A DNA stretch of 32,174 bases from Argonema galeatum A003/A1 (GTDB lineage Bacteria; Cyanobacteriota; Cyanobacteriia; Cyanobacteriales; Aerosakkonemataceae), in contig NZ_JAIQZM010000052.1 of assembly GCF_023333595.1 (NCBI RefSeq), positions 1-32,174 of the forward strand, read 5' to 3'. The position numbers and the translations under genes are program-made. Within the stretch, counting starts at the first letter, position 1. Each line of letters opens with the position of its first letter. The notes below the pieces were generated by a model that saw only the letters and a program-made list of their open reading frames with translations, had not been told where the DNA came from and made no database searches. This document shows, piece after piece, positions 22,574 through 32,074 of this stretch.

Positions 22574-22876
22574 AAAGTAGAACTTTTCAGGAGATAATTT
22601 TTGACTTTTTACCAAGAAATTATTGGTTTTGTTTTAGCCGGATTCATCCGTGGGTTCAATCCAAAATCCTCTCATATTGTGTCCGGTTGCATCGGTAGTG
22701 TAAGAGTAATACGGGAAATTGTCTGTTGTCATCGGGGGTTAAATTTTTACCGCAGATGTAGGCGCTTCGCCTTCCCGTAGGGTAGACAGATTAACGCAGA
22801 TAAGAGAGCTATTTTTTAGGCAATCGATGCTATCGGACACGATCTCATCCTCATCATTTAAAATCGATTGATTTTT
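22574..22876. repeat. Repeat-rich intergenic region
   Basis: This 303-base gap holds no gene. GTGTCCGGTTGCATCGGTAG (22679-22698) has an imperfect inverted partner at 22821-22840 (CAATCGATGCTATCGGACAC), framing an element of about 160 bases. Inside is TAGGCGCTTCGCCTTCCCGT, a palindromic cyanobacterial repeat type, between GCAGATG and CGCAGATAAG. The left tip also occurs at 12627-12640. Confidence 0.6.
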
Positions 22877-24631
22877 TTACCCTATTAGCAGCTTTTCAAA
22901 CTCCCATGCTGGCAGAGGACGACTGAATATATATCCTTGCATGGCATCGCACTTTTGTTGGCTTAAAAAAGTCAGTTCTGCCTGGGTTTCGACTCCCTCT
23001 GCTACAGTTTTCAAGTTGAAGTTGTGAGCCAACTGAATCACGGCAGTCATAATCGCTGTATTTTGGGTATCGCTGGTGACATCTTGGAGAAATGAACGGT
23101 CTATTTTTAAAGTGTCAAAGGGAAATTGTTTGAGATAGCTTAAGCTGGCATAGCCAGTGCCAAAATCATCTATGGCGATGTGAATGCCCAGATGTTTCAA
23201 TTTATTTAGAGTTGCGATCGCAACTTCAGCATTTTCCACAAGTATGCTTTCAGTTAACTCCAGTGACAAATTCTCTGGATTGAGTCCCGTAGTTTCTAAT
23301 ATCTCCACAATCCGCTGACTTAGATGCTGCTGAGAAAATTGACGCGCTGATAAGTTAACCGACACCTGGAACCGTGAAAATCCAGCCGCAATCCATTTCT
23401 GAGCTTGGGCGCAAGCTGTTTGCAACACCCATTCCCCAATTGGCACGATCGAGCCAGTCTCCTCTGCCACAGGAATAAATTCAGCCGGTGAAATCATCCC
23501 TCGCGTGGGGTGAAACCAACGCACCAAGGCTTCAGCACCAATAATTTGACTTGTTTGCAAATTTACAATTGGCTGATAGTACACCTCAAATTCTTCTTTT
23601 TCTATAGCCCTACGCAGACTTGACTCTAGCGCCAATCCTGAAGAGGAATTGACATCTAAAGCTGTCGTGTAAAATTGATAGTGATTACCCCCCAATTTTT
23701 GGGTATAGAACATAGCTGCTGCTGCTTTTTTAATTAATTGGTTTAACTCAATCCCATCGTTTGGGTAGAAGGTAATGCCAATACTAGCTGCGATCGAAAT
23801 TTGGCTGCTGTCCAGACTGATGGGTTGTGCAATAGATGACAATACGGCTTGGGCGACGCTGGCAATGGTCTGTTTTTGACTCAAAGTTGCCGGAACGATC
23901 GCAAATCGATCCGCATTCAATCTAGCCACCATATCTTGTGTGCTGAGACAGGCGGTGATTCGGTCGGTAATTTCTTTAATTAACCTGTTCCTGTCCTGAT
24001 TCTCCAAGCCGTCGTTAATACTGTTGAACCGATCTAATGCCACCAACAAAATGGGAATAGGTTTCAATTCTAGCGGATTCTGTGCAGAAGACAGGGATTC
24101 TTCTTGACACTGGTTTTCGGATTGTCTGTTGCTGATAATTTGATTAAACCGCTCTCGTAATAGTAGCCGGTTGGGAAGGTTGGTAGCGCTGTCGTGATGG
24201 AGTAAGTGATCCAGTCTTTCTGTCGCCTGCTTGAGTGCCTGGGTTAGGGGTTGGGTAATGCTCTTTTGTCTTGCCAAACGAGCTGCGATCGCCTCTAGCA
24301 GTTCCCCACGGGTAAAGGGTTTGGTGATATAATCATCTGCCCCCAATACCATACCAACGCGAAAATCGGCCCGATCGGCTTTGGCGGTGAGGAAAATTAA
24401 GGGAATTGCTGCTGTAGTTGGATTTTGGCGCAATGCTTTCAAAACGCCGTAACCGTCTAGTTCTGGCATCATCAAATCGCATAGAATCAAATCGGGAATC
24501 TCTGACTGCGCTAGCTGCACCCCAAGGAGACCATTTTCAGCGCTAATAGCGTCAAATTCCTCCGCCTCTAGCAGATCCTGAATATTTTCTCGATAAAGTT
24601 TTTCATCTTCAATGACTAAAATCTTTGTCAT
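22877..24631 (-). CDS. Response regulator with degenerate GGDEF and EAL domains
   Basis: This 584-residue protein has REC (1-120; phospho-acceptor Asp52 in LILCDLMMPELDG, Lys in DDYITKPF), a GGDEF domain (about 145-320) and EAL (about 335-575). The GGDEF signature is replaced by LNADR (about 238-242), so it should not make c-di-GMP. EAL looks intact: Glu367 in GAEALVRW, then VSVNLSARQF, LELTES, IDDFGTGYASL and KIDRSFL, VAEGVET. The protein is therefore probably a phosphorylation-controlled c-di-GMP phosphodiesterase. ATG at 24631 is preferred; TTG at 24637 is two codons upstream. It is the last of four minus-strand signalling genes and the only one without a kinase domain, so it is a likely output of the cluster. 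Confidence 0.9.
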   Translation of the reverse strand: MTKILVIEDEKLYRENIQDLLEAEEFDAISAENGLLGVQLAQSEIPDLILCDLMMPELDGYGVLKALRQNPTTAAIPLIFLTAKADRADFRVGMVLGADDYITKPFTRGELLEAIAARLARQKSITQPLTQALKQATERLDHLLHHDSATNLPNRLLLRERFNQIISNRQSENQCQEESLSSAQNPLELKPIPILLVALDRFNSINDGLENQDRNRLIKEITDRITACLSTQDMVARLNADRFAIVPATLSQKQTIASVAQAVLSSIAQPISLDSSQISIAASIGITFYPNDGIELNQLIKKAAAAMFYTQKLGGNHYQFYTTALDVNSSSGLALESSLRRAIEKEEFEVYYQPIVNLQTSQIIGAEALVRWFHPTRGMISPAEFIPVAEETGSIVPIGEWVLQTACAQAQKWIAAGFSRFQVSVNLSARQFSQQHLSQRIVEILETTGLNPENLSLELTESILVENAEVAIATLNKLKHLGIHIAIDDFGTGYASLSYLKQFPFDTLKIDRSFLQDVTSDTQNTAIMTAVIQLAHNFNLKTVAEGVETQAELTFLSQQKCDAMQGYIFSRPLPAWEFEKLLIG

Positions 24632-24771
24632 ACTCAAAAAAAGTTACAATTATTAACAGCATACTCAAGCCAAGCTAGAAAAAAAGGCCAGCGCTGGCTC
24701 GATCGTAAAACACACTCTTCACAATATATAAAATATTCACCCAGTTTTCACCATCTCCTGCTTGTAATTCT

Positions 24772-27090
24772 TCAAAAGTCATGGATGATGGGCAACTCAA
24801 CTAAGAAGCAAGTATGCCTCGATCTACTTTGAACTTGTATGGAACCTCCTAAATAAGTTACCAGTTTATCCACTAGCGCCAGTCCCAGTCCAGTTCCTCC
24901 ATATTTCCAAGGATCGTTGCTGGGAATGCGGTAGAATTTGTCAAAAATTCGGGGTAATTCGCTAGCCGGAATTTCGATGCCGGAATTAGTCACGCTAAAC
25001 TGAATTTTTTCGTCCTCAGCGCGAACAGCTACTGTAATTTTACCTTTGGCTGGAGTGTACTTACAGGCATTATTGAGCAACTCTGTGAGGACGCGCTTGA
25101 GACTGAATGGATCGGAAGTAAGGGGAGGCAGTTCGGGCGCAATGTCAACTTCTAAAATTTGTTGGTGGTTCCAGGTTATATCTTCAAATGGCTCTACAAC
25201 ATCAGGAATCCAGTCTTCTAAATGGATAATTTTTTTCTCTGGAAGGTGAGTTCCGGCATTGAGTTCCTGCAATTCCAGTAAGTCATTGATTAGGTGAATT
25301 TCTCGTTCGCATTCGTCATTCAAAAGGTGAAAGTAACGAGCAGAGGAGCTTTCTTCTTGGTTTATTTCGGCTATTTTGCTGTGAAAGCCGCATTCCCGAT
25401 TCATGGTAACTTCCAACATTTGTATTGCCATTTTCATGTTGGATACAGGCGTTTTTAATTCATGAGAAACCGTATTCAGGAAGTCGTCTTTGAGGCGGTT
25501 GAGTTTTTCGAGTTCCTGCACTTGACCTTGTGCTGCTTGGTAAAGTCGAGCTTGCCGAATTGCGATCGCGCATTGATTGGCTACCTGCTGCGCCAATCTA
25601 ATTTCTAATTCATTAAAAACATATTCTTCATGCTTTAATAACCACAGGTCGCCCAGAACTCCTTGATTATCCAAGATAGGACAAGCCAGGACTGCACAGG
25701 GACTGTTAATAGGCTGGTTAACCCGGTCAGCTATTTGGCAAAATTGCAGATCCTGACCTTGCAGAAGCTGAGAATAAATACCGGGAAAATCAGCCATTTC
25801 CATGATGCGATCCCGGCATAAAGCCGATGATATTGCATACTCATAGCCAATGGTGGAAGTTGCTTGTTCGAGGTTGTACAACCCCGTACCGCAGTAATTA
25901 ACTTGAAGTCCCAGCCCTAATTCTTGCACCGCTGTTTGTAAAATATGGCTTTCATCGAGGGTATCGCGAACTTTGTCAGTAATACGTTTAAGCATAGCTT
26001 CAAAGTTGAGAGCCTGTTGCAACTGAGATGTACGTTCCTTGACCTGCCTCTCTAGGTCAGTATTGAGCCTACCAAGCTGTTGATATAGTTCGGATTGTTG
26101 AATTGCAATTGCTACTTGCGTTGCCAATTGCTGGAGCAATTCAATTTCCAATTTCTGCCATTGTCGCGGGCTGCTACACTGATGGGCAATCAGTAGCCCC
26201 CACAACTGGGAGTTTGGAGTTGAATTTTCTAATTCGGAATTAAAGACTAACAGATCTGAATTATCTTGTAAAATCGGTACTACCAAATGAGCTTTTACCT
26301 GAAATCCAGCCAGCAGATCGATCAAACAGTGGGGGAGTCCTAGCGTGTATATATTCGCTTTGGCTTCAATGCGGTTCTGTTTGTACGAGGGAACGTAATT
26401 TTTACTCAAGTAGGGATAGGCAATTTTTTTGCCTAGAATAGGCGTCCAAAGGTTATCTACGGATTCGACTAATACGCTTCCACTCCAGTCGGAGTCGTAA
26501 CGATAAATCAGGACGCGATCGGCCCCTAGAAATTCTCGAACTTCTGCTACAGTTGTGTTGAGTATTTCCTGGATGTTCAAAGACTGACGGATGCGCTGAG
26601 CTATCTTATTTATCAGTCGCTCTCGTTCGCTCTGCTGTCGTAATTCCTCTGCGGCTCGACTCGCCTCTAGCAGACGACGCACCCGCTGACGCAGTACTGC
26701 CAAATGGATGGGCTTGGTAATATAATCGATCGCACCCGCCTCAAAAGCTTGGTCTACTGACTCTTCATCATCTAGCGCCGTGATCATCAATATAGGTGTG
26801 CTATTCCCTCCAGGGAGCGATCGGATTAGCTTACAACAAGTAAAGCCATCCATCACCGGCATTACCCCATCCACCAGCACTATATCTGGTTTTAAGCAAG
26901 TATAAGCGGCTAAACCCTCTTCTCCGTCGATCGCTTCTGCCACTTGGTAGCCTTCTTGTTCCATGACTCGGCGAAGCTGAATCCGCATTAATCTGTCGTC
27001 GTCGATGACGAGGATAAGTTTTGAATTTTTCGGAGGAGCGGAGATATTCATATCTGATTTTGCGGAAGTTCTATTTGCATCCGTTACCAT
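24772..27090 (-). CDS. REC-GAF-GAF histidine kinase, possible cyanobacteriochrome
   Basis: This 772-residue protein has a REC domain (25-150; Asp74 in IVLVDGVMPVMDG), GAF1 (about 170-345), a coiled linker, GAF2 (about 365-525), HisKA with His543 in NTVSHELKTPVSN, and HATPase (about 640-770; NNACKYTP, GGTGLGLALV). GAF1 has the pattern of phytochrome/cyanobacteriochrome GAFs: YVPSYKQNRIEAKANIYTLG and a Cys255 in LPHCLIDLLAGFQVKAHLVV, at the position of the bilin-binding Cys. The residue after it is Leu instead of the usual His/Tyr, and no DXCF motif is seen. So a red/green-like photosensor is possible but chromophore binding is uncertain. The REC domain is almost identical in layout to that of the next gene. 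Gene 3 in the four-gene series. Confidence 0.85.
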   Translation of the reverse strand: MVTDANRTSAKSDMNISAPPKNSKLILVIDDDRLMRIQLRRVMEQEGYQVAEAIDGEEGLAAYTCLKPDIVLVDGVMPVMDGFTCCKLIRSLPGGNSTPILMITALDDEESVDQAFEAGAIDYITKPIHLAVLRQRVRRLLEASRAAEELRQQSERERLINKIAQRIRQSLNIQEILNTTVAEVREFLGADRVLIYRYDSDWSGSVLVESVDNLWTPILGKKIAYPYLSKNYVPSYKQNRIEAKANIYTLGLPHCLIDLLAGFQVKAHLVVPILQDNSDLLVFNSELENSTPNSQLWGLLIAHQCSSPRQWQKLEIELLQQLATQVAIAIQQSELYQQLGRLNTDLERQVKERTSQLQQALNFEAMLKRITDKVRDTLDESHILQTAVQELGLGLQVNYCGTGLYNLEQATSTIGYEYAISSALCRDRIMEMADFPGIYSQLLQGQDLQFCQIADRVNQPINSPCAVLACPILDNQGVLGDLWLLKHEEYVFNELEIRLAQQVANQCAIAIRQARLYQAAQGQVQELEKLNRLKDDFLNTVSHELKTPVSNMKMAIQMLEVTMNRECGFHSKIAEINQEESSSARYFHLLNDECEREIHLINDLLELQELNAGTHLPEKKIIHLEDWIPDVVEPFEDITWNHQQILEVDIAPELPPLTSDPFSLKRVLTELLNNACKYTPAKGKITVAVRAEDEKIQFSVTNSGIEIPASELPRIFDKFYRIPSNDPWKYGGTGLGLALVDKLVTYLGGSIQVQSRSRHTCFLVELPIIHDF

Positions 27091-27266
27091 GAATCTTTTA
27101 TGGTGAGCTTCAAGAATGGGTAATTTCTATAATCCACCTTCAGTGTGCCTATTCCTACACTTTTTTCCCATTCTTTGCAAAAATTTGCGTATGGTTCGCG
27201 GTTCGGACTACATAGCTCATTGCTGATGGCAATCATCAATCTGCCATAAAAATCACCGCTCAACAA
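27091..27266 (-). pseudogene. Relic of an HPt domain
   Basis: Between two kinase genes, the minus strand reads YANFCKEWEK in one frame, and after a frameshift HTEGGL-stop-KLPILEA in the frame that continues into the kinase start. This matches the end of the HPt domain of the 887-aa kinase (LSNFCKELETMG, then GHTKDGIEKLPLLEAEYERV). DNA similarity is clear too: TTCTATA, GCC(T/C)ATTCC and TTCTTTGCAAAAATT occur in the same order and spacing as at 29525-29590. The phospho-His region is not recognisable. It is a decayed copy, not a gene. Confidence 0.7.
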
Positions 27267-27282
27267 TAGCGCCTTAATTGGT

Positions 27283-29301
27283 CTATTCCATAGCGATAAC
27301 TAAATGCAAGTTTTTCAACAATTCCTCTGAGGTGTATGGTTTTGGTAAAAATGTTTTCACGCTAGTTTGACTCAACTCGGCAATCTGATTATTTGACGCC
27401 AGTCCGCTTACAGCAATAATTTTGACAGCTGCGTTAATTTTTTGTAGCGTGCGGATAGTGGTAGGCCCATCCATCAATGGCATCATCATATCGACCAACA
27501 CCACGCTAATTTCTTTTTTGCGCTCGGCATAAAGTGCGATCGCCTCCACGCCATCGTTAGCAGTTATGACCTCATAATTGTAACTTTCCAGCGAGGTTTT
27601 TGTTATTTCTCGTATTGAATCTTCATCATCAACTACAAGAATCAGTTCTCCATTTCCTCTAGGTAATTCCCGATGAATCTCGATGGTAAAATTTGTTTCA
27701 TCGGTTTCCGCCGCAGGTAAGTAAACGTTAAATTTTGTGCCTTTTCCCACTTCGCTATATACATTTATAAAACCTCCATGTCCTTTAATAATGCCAACCA
27801 CGGTCGAAAGCCCCAACCCCGTTCCTTTACCGTGTTCTTTTGTGGTGAAAAATGGCTCAAAAATTCGATCCAATATTTCTCGTGGAATGCCAGTGCCGGT
27901 ATCGGCAACGGTGATGACAGCATATTTACCAACTTTAGCGTCTATATTGATCCTGACATAATTTTCATCAATAAAAACATTTTCCGCAGAAATGCTCAAA
28001 ATACCGCCGTTTGACATAGCATCGCGAGCGTTGACACAGAGGTTAATTAACACTTGGTGCAGTTGCGTCGCATCACCGCAAACAGTCCAGAGATTTAGGG
28101 TAGAGACATCCCTGGAGATTTCAATAAATTTAGGGAATGTTTGTTTAACAATTTTATAAATTTCTGATATTAAATGCCCCACCTGAAGGACTGTCCGCTC
28201 GCCTTGAAGCCCACGCGCAAAAGATAGCACTTGTTTGACTAAATCGGCGCTGCGTTTGGTATTTGTTTCCAGTATTTTCAACAATCGCTGACTGCGAGCG
28301 TCCGGGTATTTAGTTTCCAGAAGTTGAACAGACATCAAAATTGGTGCCAGCGCATTGTTTAGATCGTGAGCGATGCCGCTGGCAAGGGTTCCGAGACTTT
28401 CCGTGCGCTGAGCGCGAAGAAACTGCATTTCGAGTTGTTTTTTCTCTGTGATGTCGGTATTAACGGTAAGAATTGATTTAGGTTGTTTCTGTTCGTCGCA
28501 CACCAGTGTCCAGCGACTTTCAACGATAATTTGTTTGCCAGATCTGGCGACCTGATTCAACTCACCTTGCCACCAGCCTTTCTTATCAATAATTTGCTGG
28601 CTCTTTTGCAGTTCGGTCGGAATTTCTTTGTACAAAAGCTCGGTGACGTTTTTGCCAATAGCTTCTTCTGCCTTCCAGCCATACAAACGCTCAGCACCTT
28701 TGTTCCAAAATAAGATTTGATTTTCTAGGTTTTGCACGAGTATAGCGTCTGTGGCGATATCCAGTAAAGCAGCTTGTTGGCGCATTTGCTGGGTTTGTTG
28801 TCGTAATTGTTGTTCTGCTCGACAAGCTTCCAGCAGACGACGCACCCGTTGGCGCAGTACTGCCCAGTGGATGGGTTTGGTAATATAATCGATCGCACCT
28901 GCTTCAAAAGCTCGATCGACTGATTCTGGGTCTTCCAGCCCAGTGATCATTAATATGGGTGTGGGATAGCAAAGGGATTCTACTTGCGGCAGCGTTGCAC
29001 CTAATTGGCTAGAGCTTTGGGAAGTTTTAACGCCATCACAAAATTCAGCTTTACAGCCCAGCGAACGACTGCACATTAGCTTGCAACAGGTAAAGCCATC
29101 CATCACCGGCATCACCGCATCCAGCAGCACGATATCTGGGTGCAAACCAGTATAGGCAGCTAATCCCTCTTCTCCATTAGCAGCTTCTGCCACCTGATAT
29201 CCAGCTTCTTCCATCGCTCGACGAAGCTGAAGCCGCATGAATCTGTCATCATCGATTATGAGGATAAGAGGTGCATCTTTTTTTTGGTGGGTGATTTTCA
29301 T
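27283..29301 (-). CDS. Hybrid histidine kinase REC-PAS-HisKA-HATPase-REC
   Basis: This 672-residue protein has an N-terminal REC (10-160; Asp61 in DIVLLDAVMPVMDG), PAS (about 180-295, ALLDIATDAILVQNLENQIL), HisKA with His312 in ASGIAHDLNNALAP, HATPase (about 400-535; NLCVNARDAMS, DTGTGIPRE, GKGTGLGLSTVVG) and a C-terminal REC (about 550-672; Asp604 in VVLVDMMMPLMDG). No membrane span, so it is cytoplasmic. Its first REC is a close paralogue of that in the following kinase but carries an extra stretch of about 30 residues (79-113, rich in Ser, Cys and Gln) between the alpha-3 and beta-4 regions. Gene 2 of the four-gene signalling series. Confidence 0.9.
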   Translation of the reverse strand: MKITHQKKDAPLILIIDDDRFMRLQLRRAMEEAGYQVAEAANGEEGLAAYTGLHPDIVLLDAVMPVMDGFTCCKLMCSRSLGCKAEFCDGVKTSQSSSQLGATLPQVESLCYPTPILMITGLEDPESVDRAFEAGAIDYITKPIHWAVLRQRVRRLLEACRAEQQLRQQTQQMRQQAALLDIATDAILVQNLENQILFWNKGAERLYGWKAEEAIGKNVTELLYKEIPTELQKSQQIIDKKGWWQGELNQVARSGKQIIVESRWTLVCDEQKQPKSILTVNTDITEKKQLEMQFLRAQRTESLGTLASGIAHDLNNALAPILMSVQLLETKYPDARSQRLLKILETNTKRSADLVKQVLSFARGLQGERTVLQVGHLISEIYKIVKQTFPKFIEISRDVSTLNLWTVCGDATQLHQVLINLCVNARDAMSNGGILSISAENVFIDENYVRINIDAKVGKYAVITVADTGTGIPREILDRIFEPFFTTKEHGKGTGLGLSTVVGIIKGHGGFINVYSEVGKGTKFNVYLPAAETDETNFTIEIHRELPRGNGELILVVDDEDSIREITKTSLESYNYEVITANDGVEAIALYAERKKEISVVLVDMMMPLMDGPTTIRTLQKINAAVKIIAVSGLASNNQIAELSQTSVKTFLPKPYTSEELLKNLHLVIAME

Positions 29302-29352
29302 AATTTATTTAGCTGACGTTCTGGGCTACCAACTATCGCTGGGAGAAACCTC

Positions 29353-29439
29353 ACCCCCCCTAACCCCCCTCTCCTCCAGAGGAGAGGGGGGAGAAATACT
29401 CCCCTCCCTGTTACGGGGAGGGGCTGGGGGTGGGGTTCC
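29353..29439. repeat. C/G-rich double-hairpin repeat
   Basis: The first hairpin has a perfect 13-bp stem, 29364-29376 with 29379-29391 (CCCCCCTCTCCTC). The second uses CCCCTCCC (29401-29408) and GGGAGGGG (29416-29423). The upstream kinase gene ends inside it, with its tail NPTPSPSP encoded by the repeat. It lies between the kinase stop at 29411 and the next start at 29301. There is no T-run, so termination is not certain. Confidence 0.7.
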
Positions 29440-32074
29440 ATTGTTCCGGCGATAGTTTGTAGCCACGTTCTATTTGCAAAGCTATTTTGACTCTTTCATA
29501 CTCGGCTTCTAGAAGAGGCAGTTTTTCTATACCATCTTTAGTATGCCCATTCCGCCCCATTGTTTCTAGTTCTTTGCAAAAATTAGATAAATTTGTGGCC
29601 CCCAAGGTCATACTACTTGCCTTCAGCGTATGAGCTGCTTGTCTGAGTTCGGTTGCATTTCCTTGTTTAATGGCTGTAGCGATCGCTTCCAGCAGTGTTG
29701 GCGCATCTTCTAAGTAGCAATCGATCATTTCAACCACAAACGCCTCAGCGTTGTTACCTATCATATTCCGAAAAGATAGCAGTATTTTGGCATCAATCGG
29801 GGCTAGGGAAGAAAAAGCAGGATCTGGCGCAGAATTATCAGCTTCTAATTCTTTGGGTTGACATTTGCTCAAAGCGCGGATGAGATCCTCTACCCGCACG
29901 GGCTTGCTGATGTAATCATCCATACCGGCATCAATACAAATTTCGCGATCGCCTTGCATCGCATTAGCTGTCATCGCAATAATCCGAGGCCGTGCAGATT
30001 TAGGCCATGCTTCGCAAATGCAGCGCGTGGCCGTCAATCCATCCATTTCTGGCATCTGCATATCCATCAGCACAACATCATAAAATTGGCGACGCAGTGC
30101 TTCTATTGCTTGGAGTCCGTTGCTGACCAAATCTGCCTGATAGCCTATCAGTTCCAACAGATGCAAAGCTACTTTCTGATTTACTTTATTGTCTTCAGCC
30201 AACAGTATTCGCAGGGGTAACTCTGCTGCTAAATGCCGGTTTATTTCCTGGGTAGTAGTGCGGTCAGGCTTAACTTGGATCGGCTTTCCGCCCAAGACTT
30301 GGTTTAAAACGTTATATAGATGGGATTGTTTAATCGGTTTAGTTAGAAAAGCTGCAAAATCTACTACTAAGGTATGATGACTTGTCTCCGGTCTGCCTAT
30401 TGAGGTCAGCATAACTAATGGTAATTTTTGATATTTAGGCAGCTTGCGAATTTGGGCCGCTAGAGTTAAACCATCCATTTCTGGCATTTGCATATCCAGA
30501 ATCGCTATATCAAACGCCTCCTCTCGAAGCAGGCAGTCGAGGGTTTCAGATCCAGATTTAGCTGCATAGGTAAGCATTCCCCAAGATTGTGCTTGTAATG
30601 TTAATAATTGTCGATTTGTAGAATTATCGTCCACGATCAGCAGGCGCTTTCCATCTAGCTGAGGCTGGAGATTTTGAGAGTCGATCGGTGATATATTGGG
30701 AACTGCTGCGGCAACTATGGTGAAGTAAAAAGTGGAGCCCAGACCCGCTTTACTCTCGACCCACATTCTACCGCCCATCATTTCGCTTAGCTGTTTGCCG
30801 ATCGCTAACCCCAATCCCGTGCCCCCGTATTGGCGAGTGGTAGAAGCATCGACTTGACTAAAAGATTGGAATAAGCGATCCATCCTCTGGGCCGGAATAC
30901 CGATGCCCGTGTCCCTAACAGCGAATTTAATTTCAAATTTCAAATTTGAGATTGGAGATTGAGAATCGCCTTTTTCAATCTGCAATTGTTTCGCTGTCAC
31001 TGAAACTACTACTTCTCCTTTTTCTGTGAACTTAACGGCATTGCCGACCAAATTTACAAGGATTTGGCGTAATCGGGTGACATCTGCCACAATTGTATTT
31101 GGGGTTTCAGGAGCGATACTATATGCCAGTTCAATCTCTTTTTCTGCTGCCTTGAAAGCGAGCAAGTCGAGGCATTCTTCAAGGCAAGTTTGTAGATGAA
31201 AAGGATATTTCTCTAACTCCAGATTGCCAGATTCAATTTTAGATAGATCGAGGATATCATTAATCAGCATTAGCAAAGTATCGCCACTGCTTTGAATGGT
31301 TTCGATGAAATCTTGCTGTTGGGGTGCTAGTTTTGTGTTGAGCAGCAAACCCGTCATCCCGATGATGGCATTCATGGGTGTACGAATTTCGTGACTCATA
31401 TTGGCTAGGAATTGACTCTTGATATGAGTCGCCGCCTCAGCAGCTACCTTCGCCTTTCCCAGTTCTTGATTAGTCTGAGATAATTCTTTGCTACGCTCAA
31501 CTAACGACAGTTGTGCGAAATACCGTTCTGTAATATCATCTAATATCCAGAGGCGACCGGGTACGTCGTGTACTTTGGTAGCAGTGCTGGAAATACTTAG
31601 CACTTTTTGTTGAGGTTGCTGGAAAACCCAATTCCAGTCGCGAATTTCTGGCTGTGGTTTGGCGAAAAATTTTGCCGCCTGTGCGGCGATTTCGGCTTGA
31701 TTATTGGCACTTGTACGTAAGATTGCCATTGCAGTTGCGATCGCAGATGGCTCTATATATCCTGGAGTTAATCCCAATTGCACCGCAGCAGCTTGATTTA
31801 TCCAACCTTGTTCGCCGCTTTCATCAACAAACACGACTCCTTGATGAATCGTTTCTAACATCGCACCGAACCGTGCTTGTAGTTTGTCAAGGCTTATTGT
31901 AGTATCGCCGAACTTCAGTAAAGTGCGTAATTCACCGAGTAGCGATTCAATAAATTGTTGCAGGTGTGAAGAGATATTAGCTTTGCGATACCAAATTAGC
32001 AAGATTGCGCCGCGAAAGCTGCTTTCATCTTGAAGTGGTAGTACGGCGAGAGACTGAGTTCCTTGCGCCAGCAA
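29411..32074 (-). CDS. Hybrid histidine kinase HisKA-HATPase-REC-REC-HPt, 5' truncated
   Basis: In the 887 codons from TTG at 32074: the C-terminal half of a GAF domain (1 to about 55, SLAVLPLQDESSFRGAILLIW), PAS (about 65-190), HisKA with His228 in ANMSHEIRTPMNA, HATPase (about 290-460; NLVGNAVKFTEKGE, DTGIGIP, YGGTGLGLAI), REC1 (Asp527 in AILDMQMPEMDG), REC2 (Asp671 in VLMDMQMPEMDG) and HPt with His815 in AAHTLKASSMTLGA. The N-terminus is not a normal start: the frame is closed by TGA about 36 bases upstream and there is no ATG, so the gene appears to have lost its 5' part. The last residues (NPTPSPSP) come from a repeat. It is the first gene of the four-gene series and the only HPt source. 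Confidence 0.85.
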   Translation of the reverse strand: MLAQGTQSLAVLPLQDESSFRGAILLIWYRKANISSHLQQFIESLLGELRTLLKFGDTTISLDKLQARFGAMLETIHQGVVFVDESGEQGWINQAAAVQLGLTPGYIEPSAIATAMAILRTSANNQAEIAAQAAKFFAKPQPEIRDWNWVFQQPQQKVLSISSTATKVHDVPGRLWILDDITERYFAQLSLVERSKELSQTNQELGKAKVAAEAATHIKSQFLANMSHEIRTPMNAIIGMTGLLLNTKLAPQQQDFIETIQSSGDTLLMLINDILDLSKIESGNLELEKYPFHLQTCLEECLDLLAFKAAEKEIELAYSIAPETPNTIVADVTRLRQILVNLVGNAVKFTEKGEVVVSVTAKQLQIEKGDSQSPISNLKFEIKFAVRDTGIGIPAQRMDRLFQSFSQVDASTTRQYGGTGLGLAIGKQLSEMMGGRMWVESKAGLGSTFYFTIVAAAVPNISPIDSQNLQPQLDGKRLLIVDDNSTNRQLLTLQAQSWGMLTYAAKSGSETLDCLLREEAFDIAILDMQMPEMDGLTLAAQIRKLPKYQKLPLVMLTSIGRPETSHHTLVVDFAAFLTKPIKQSHLYNVLNQVLGGKPIQVKPDRTTTQEINRHLAAELPLRILLAEDNKVNQKVALHLLELIGYQADLVSNGLQAIEALRRQFYDVVLMDMQMPEMDGLTATRCICEAWPKSARPRIIAMTANAMQGDREICIDAGMDDYISKPVRVEDLIRALSKCQPKELEADNSAPDPAFSSLAPIDAKILLSFRNMIGNNAEAFVVEMIDCYLEDAPTLLEAIATAIKQGNATELRQAAHTLKASSMTLGATNLSNFCKELETMGRNGHTKDGIEKLPLLEAEYERVKIALQIERGYKLSPEQWNPTPSPSP

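Noticed and set aside
22877..24631. Diguanylate cyclase activity
   Set aside because: The GGDEF signature is replaced by LNADR, so only the EAL activity is supported.
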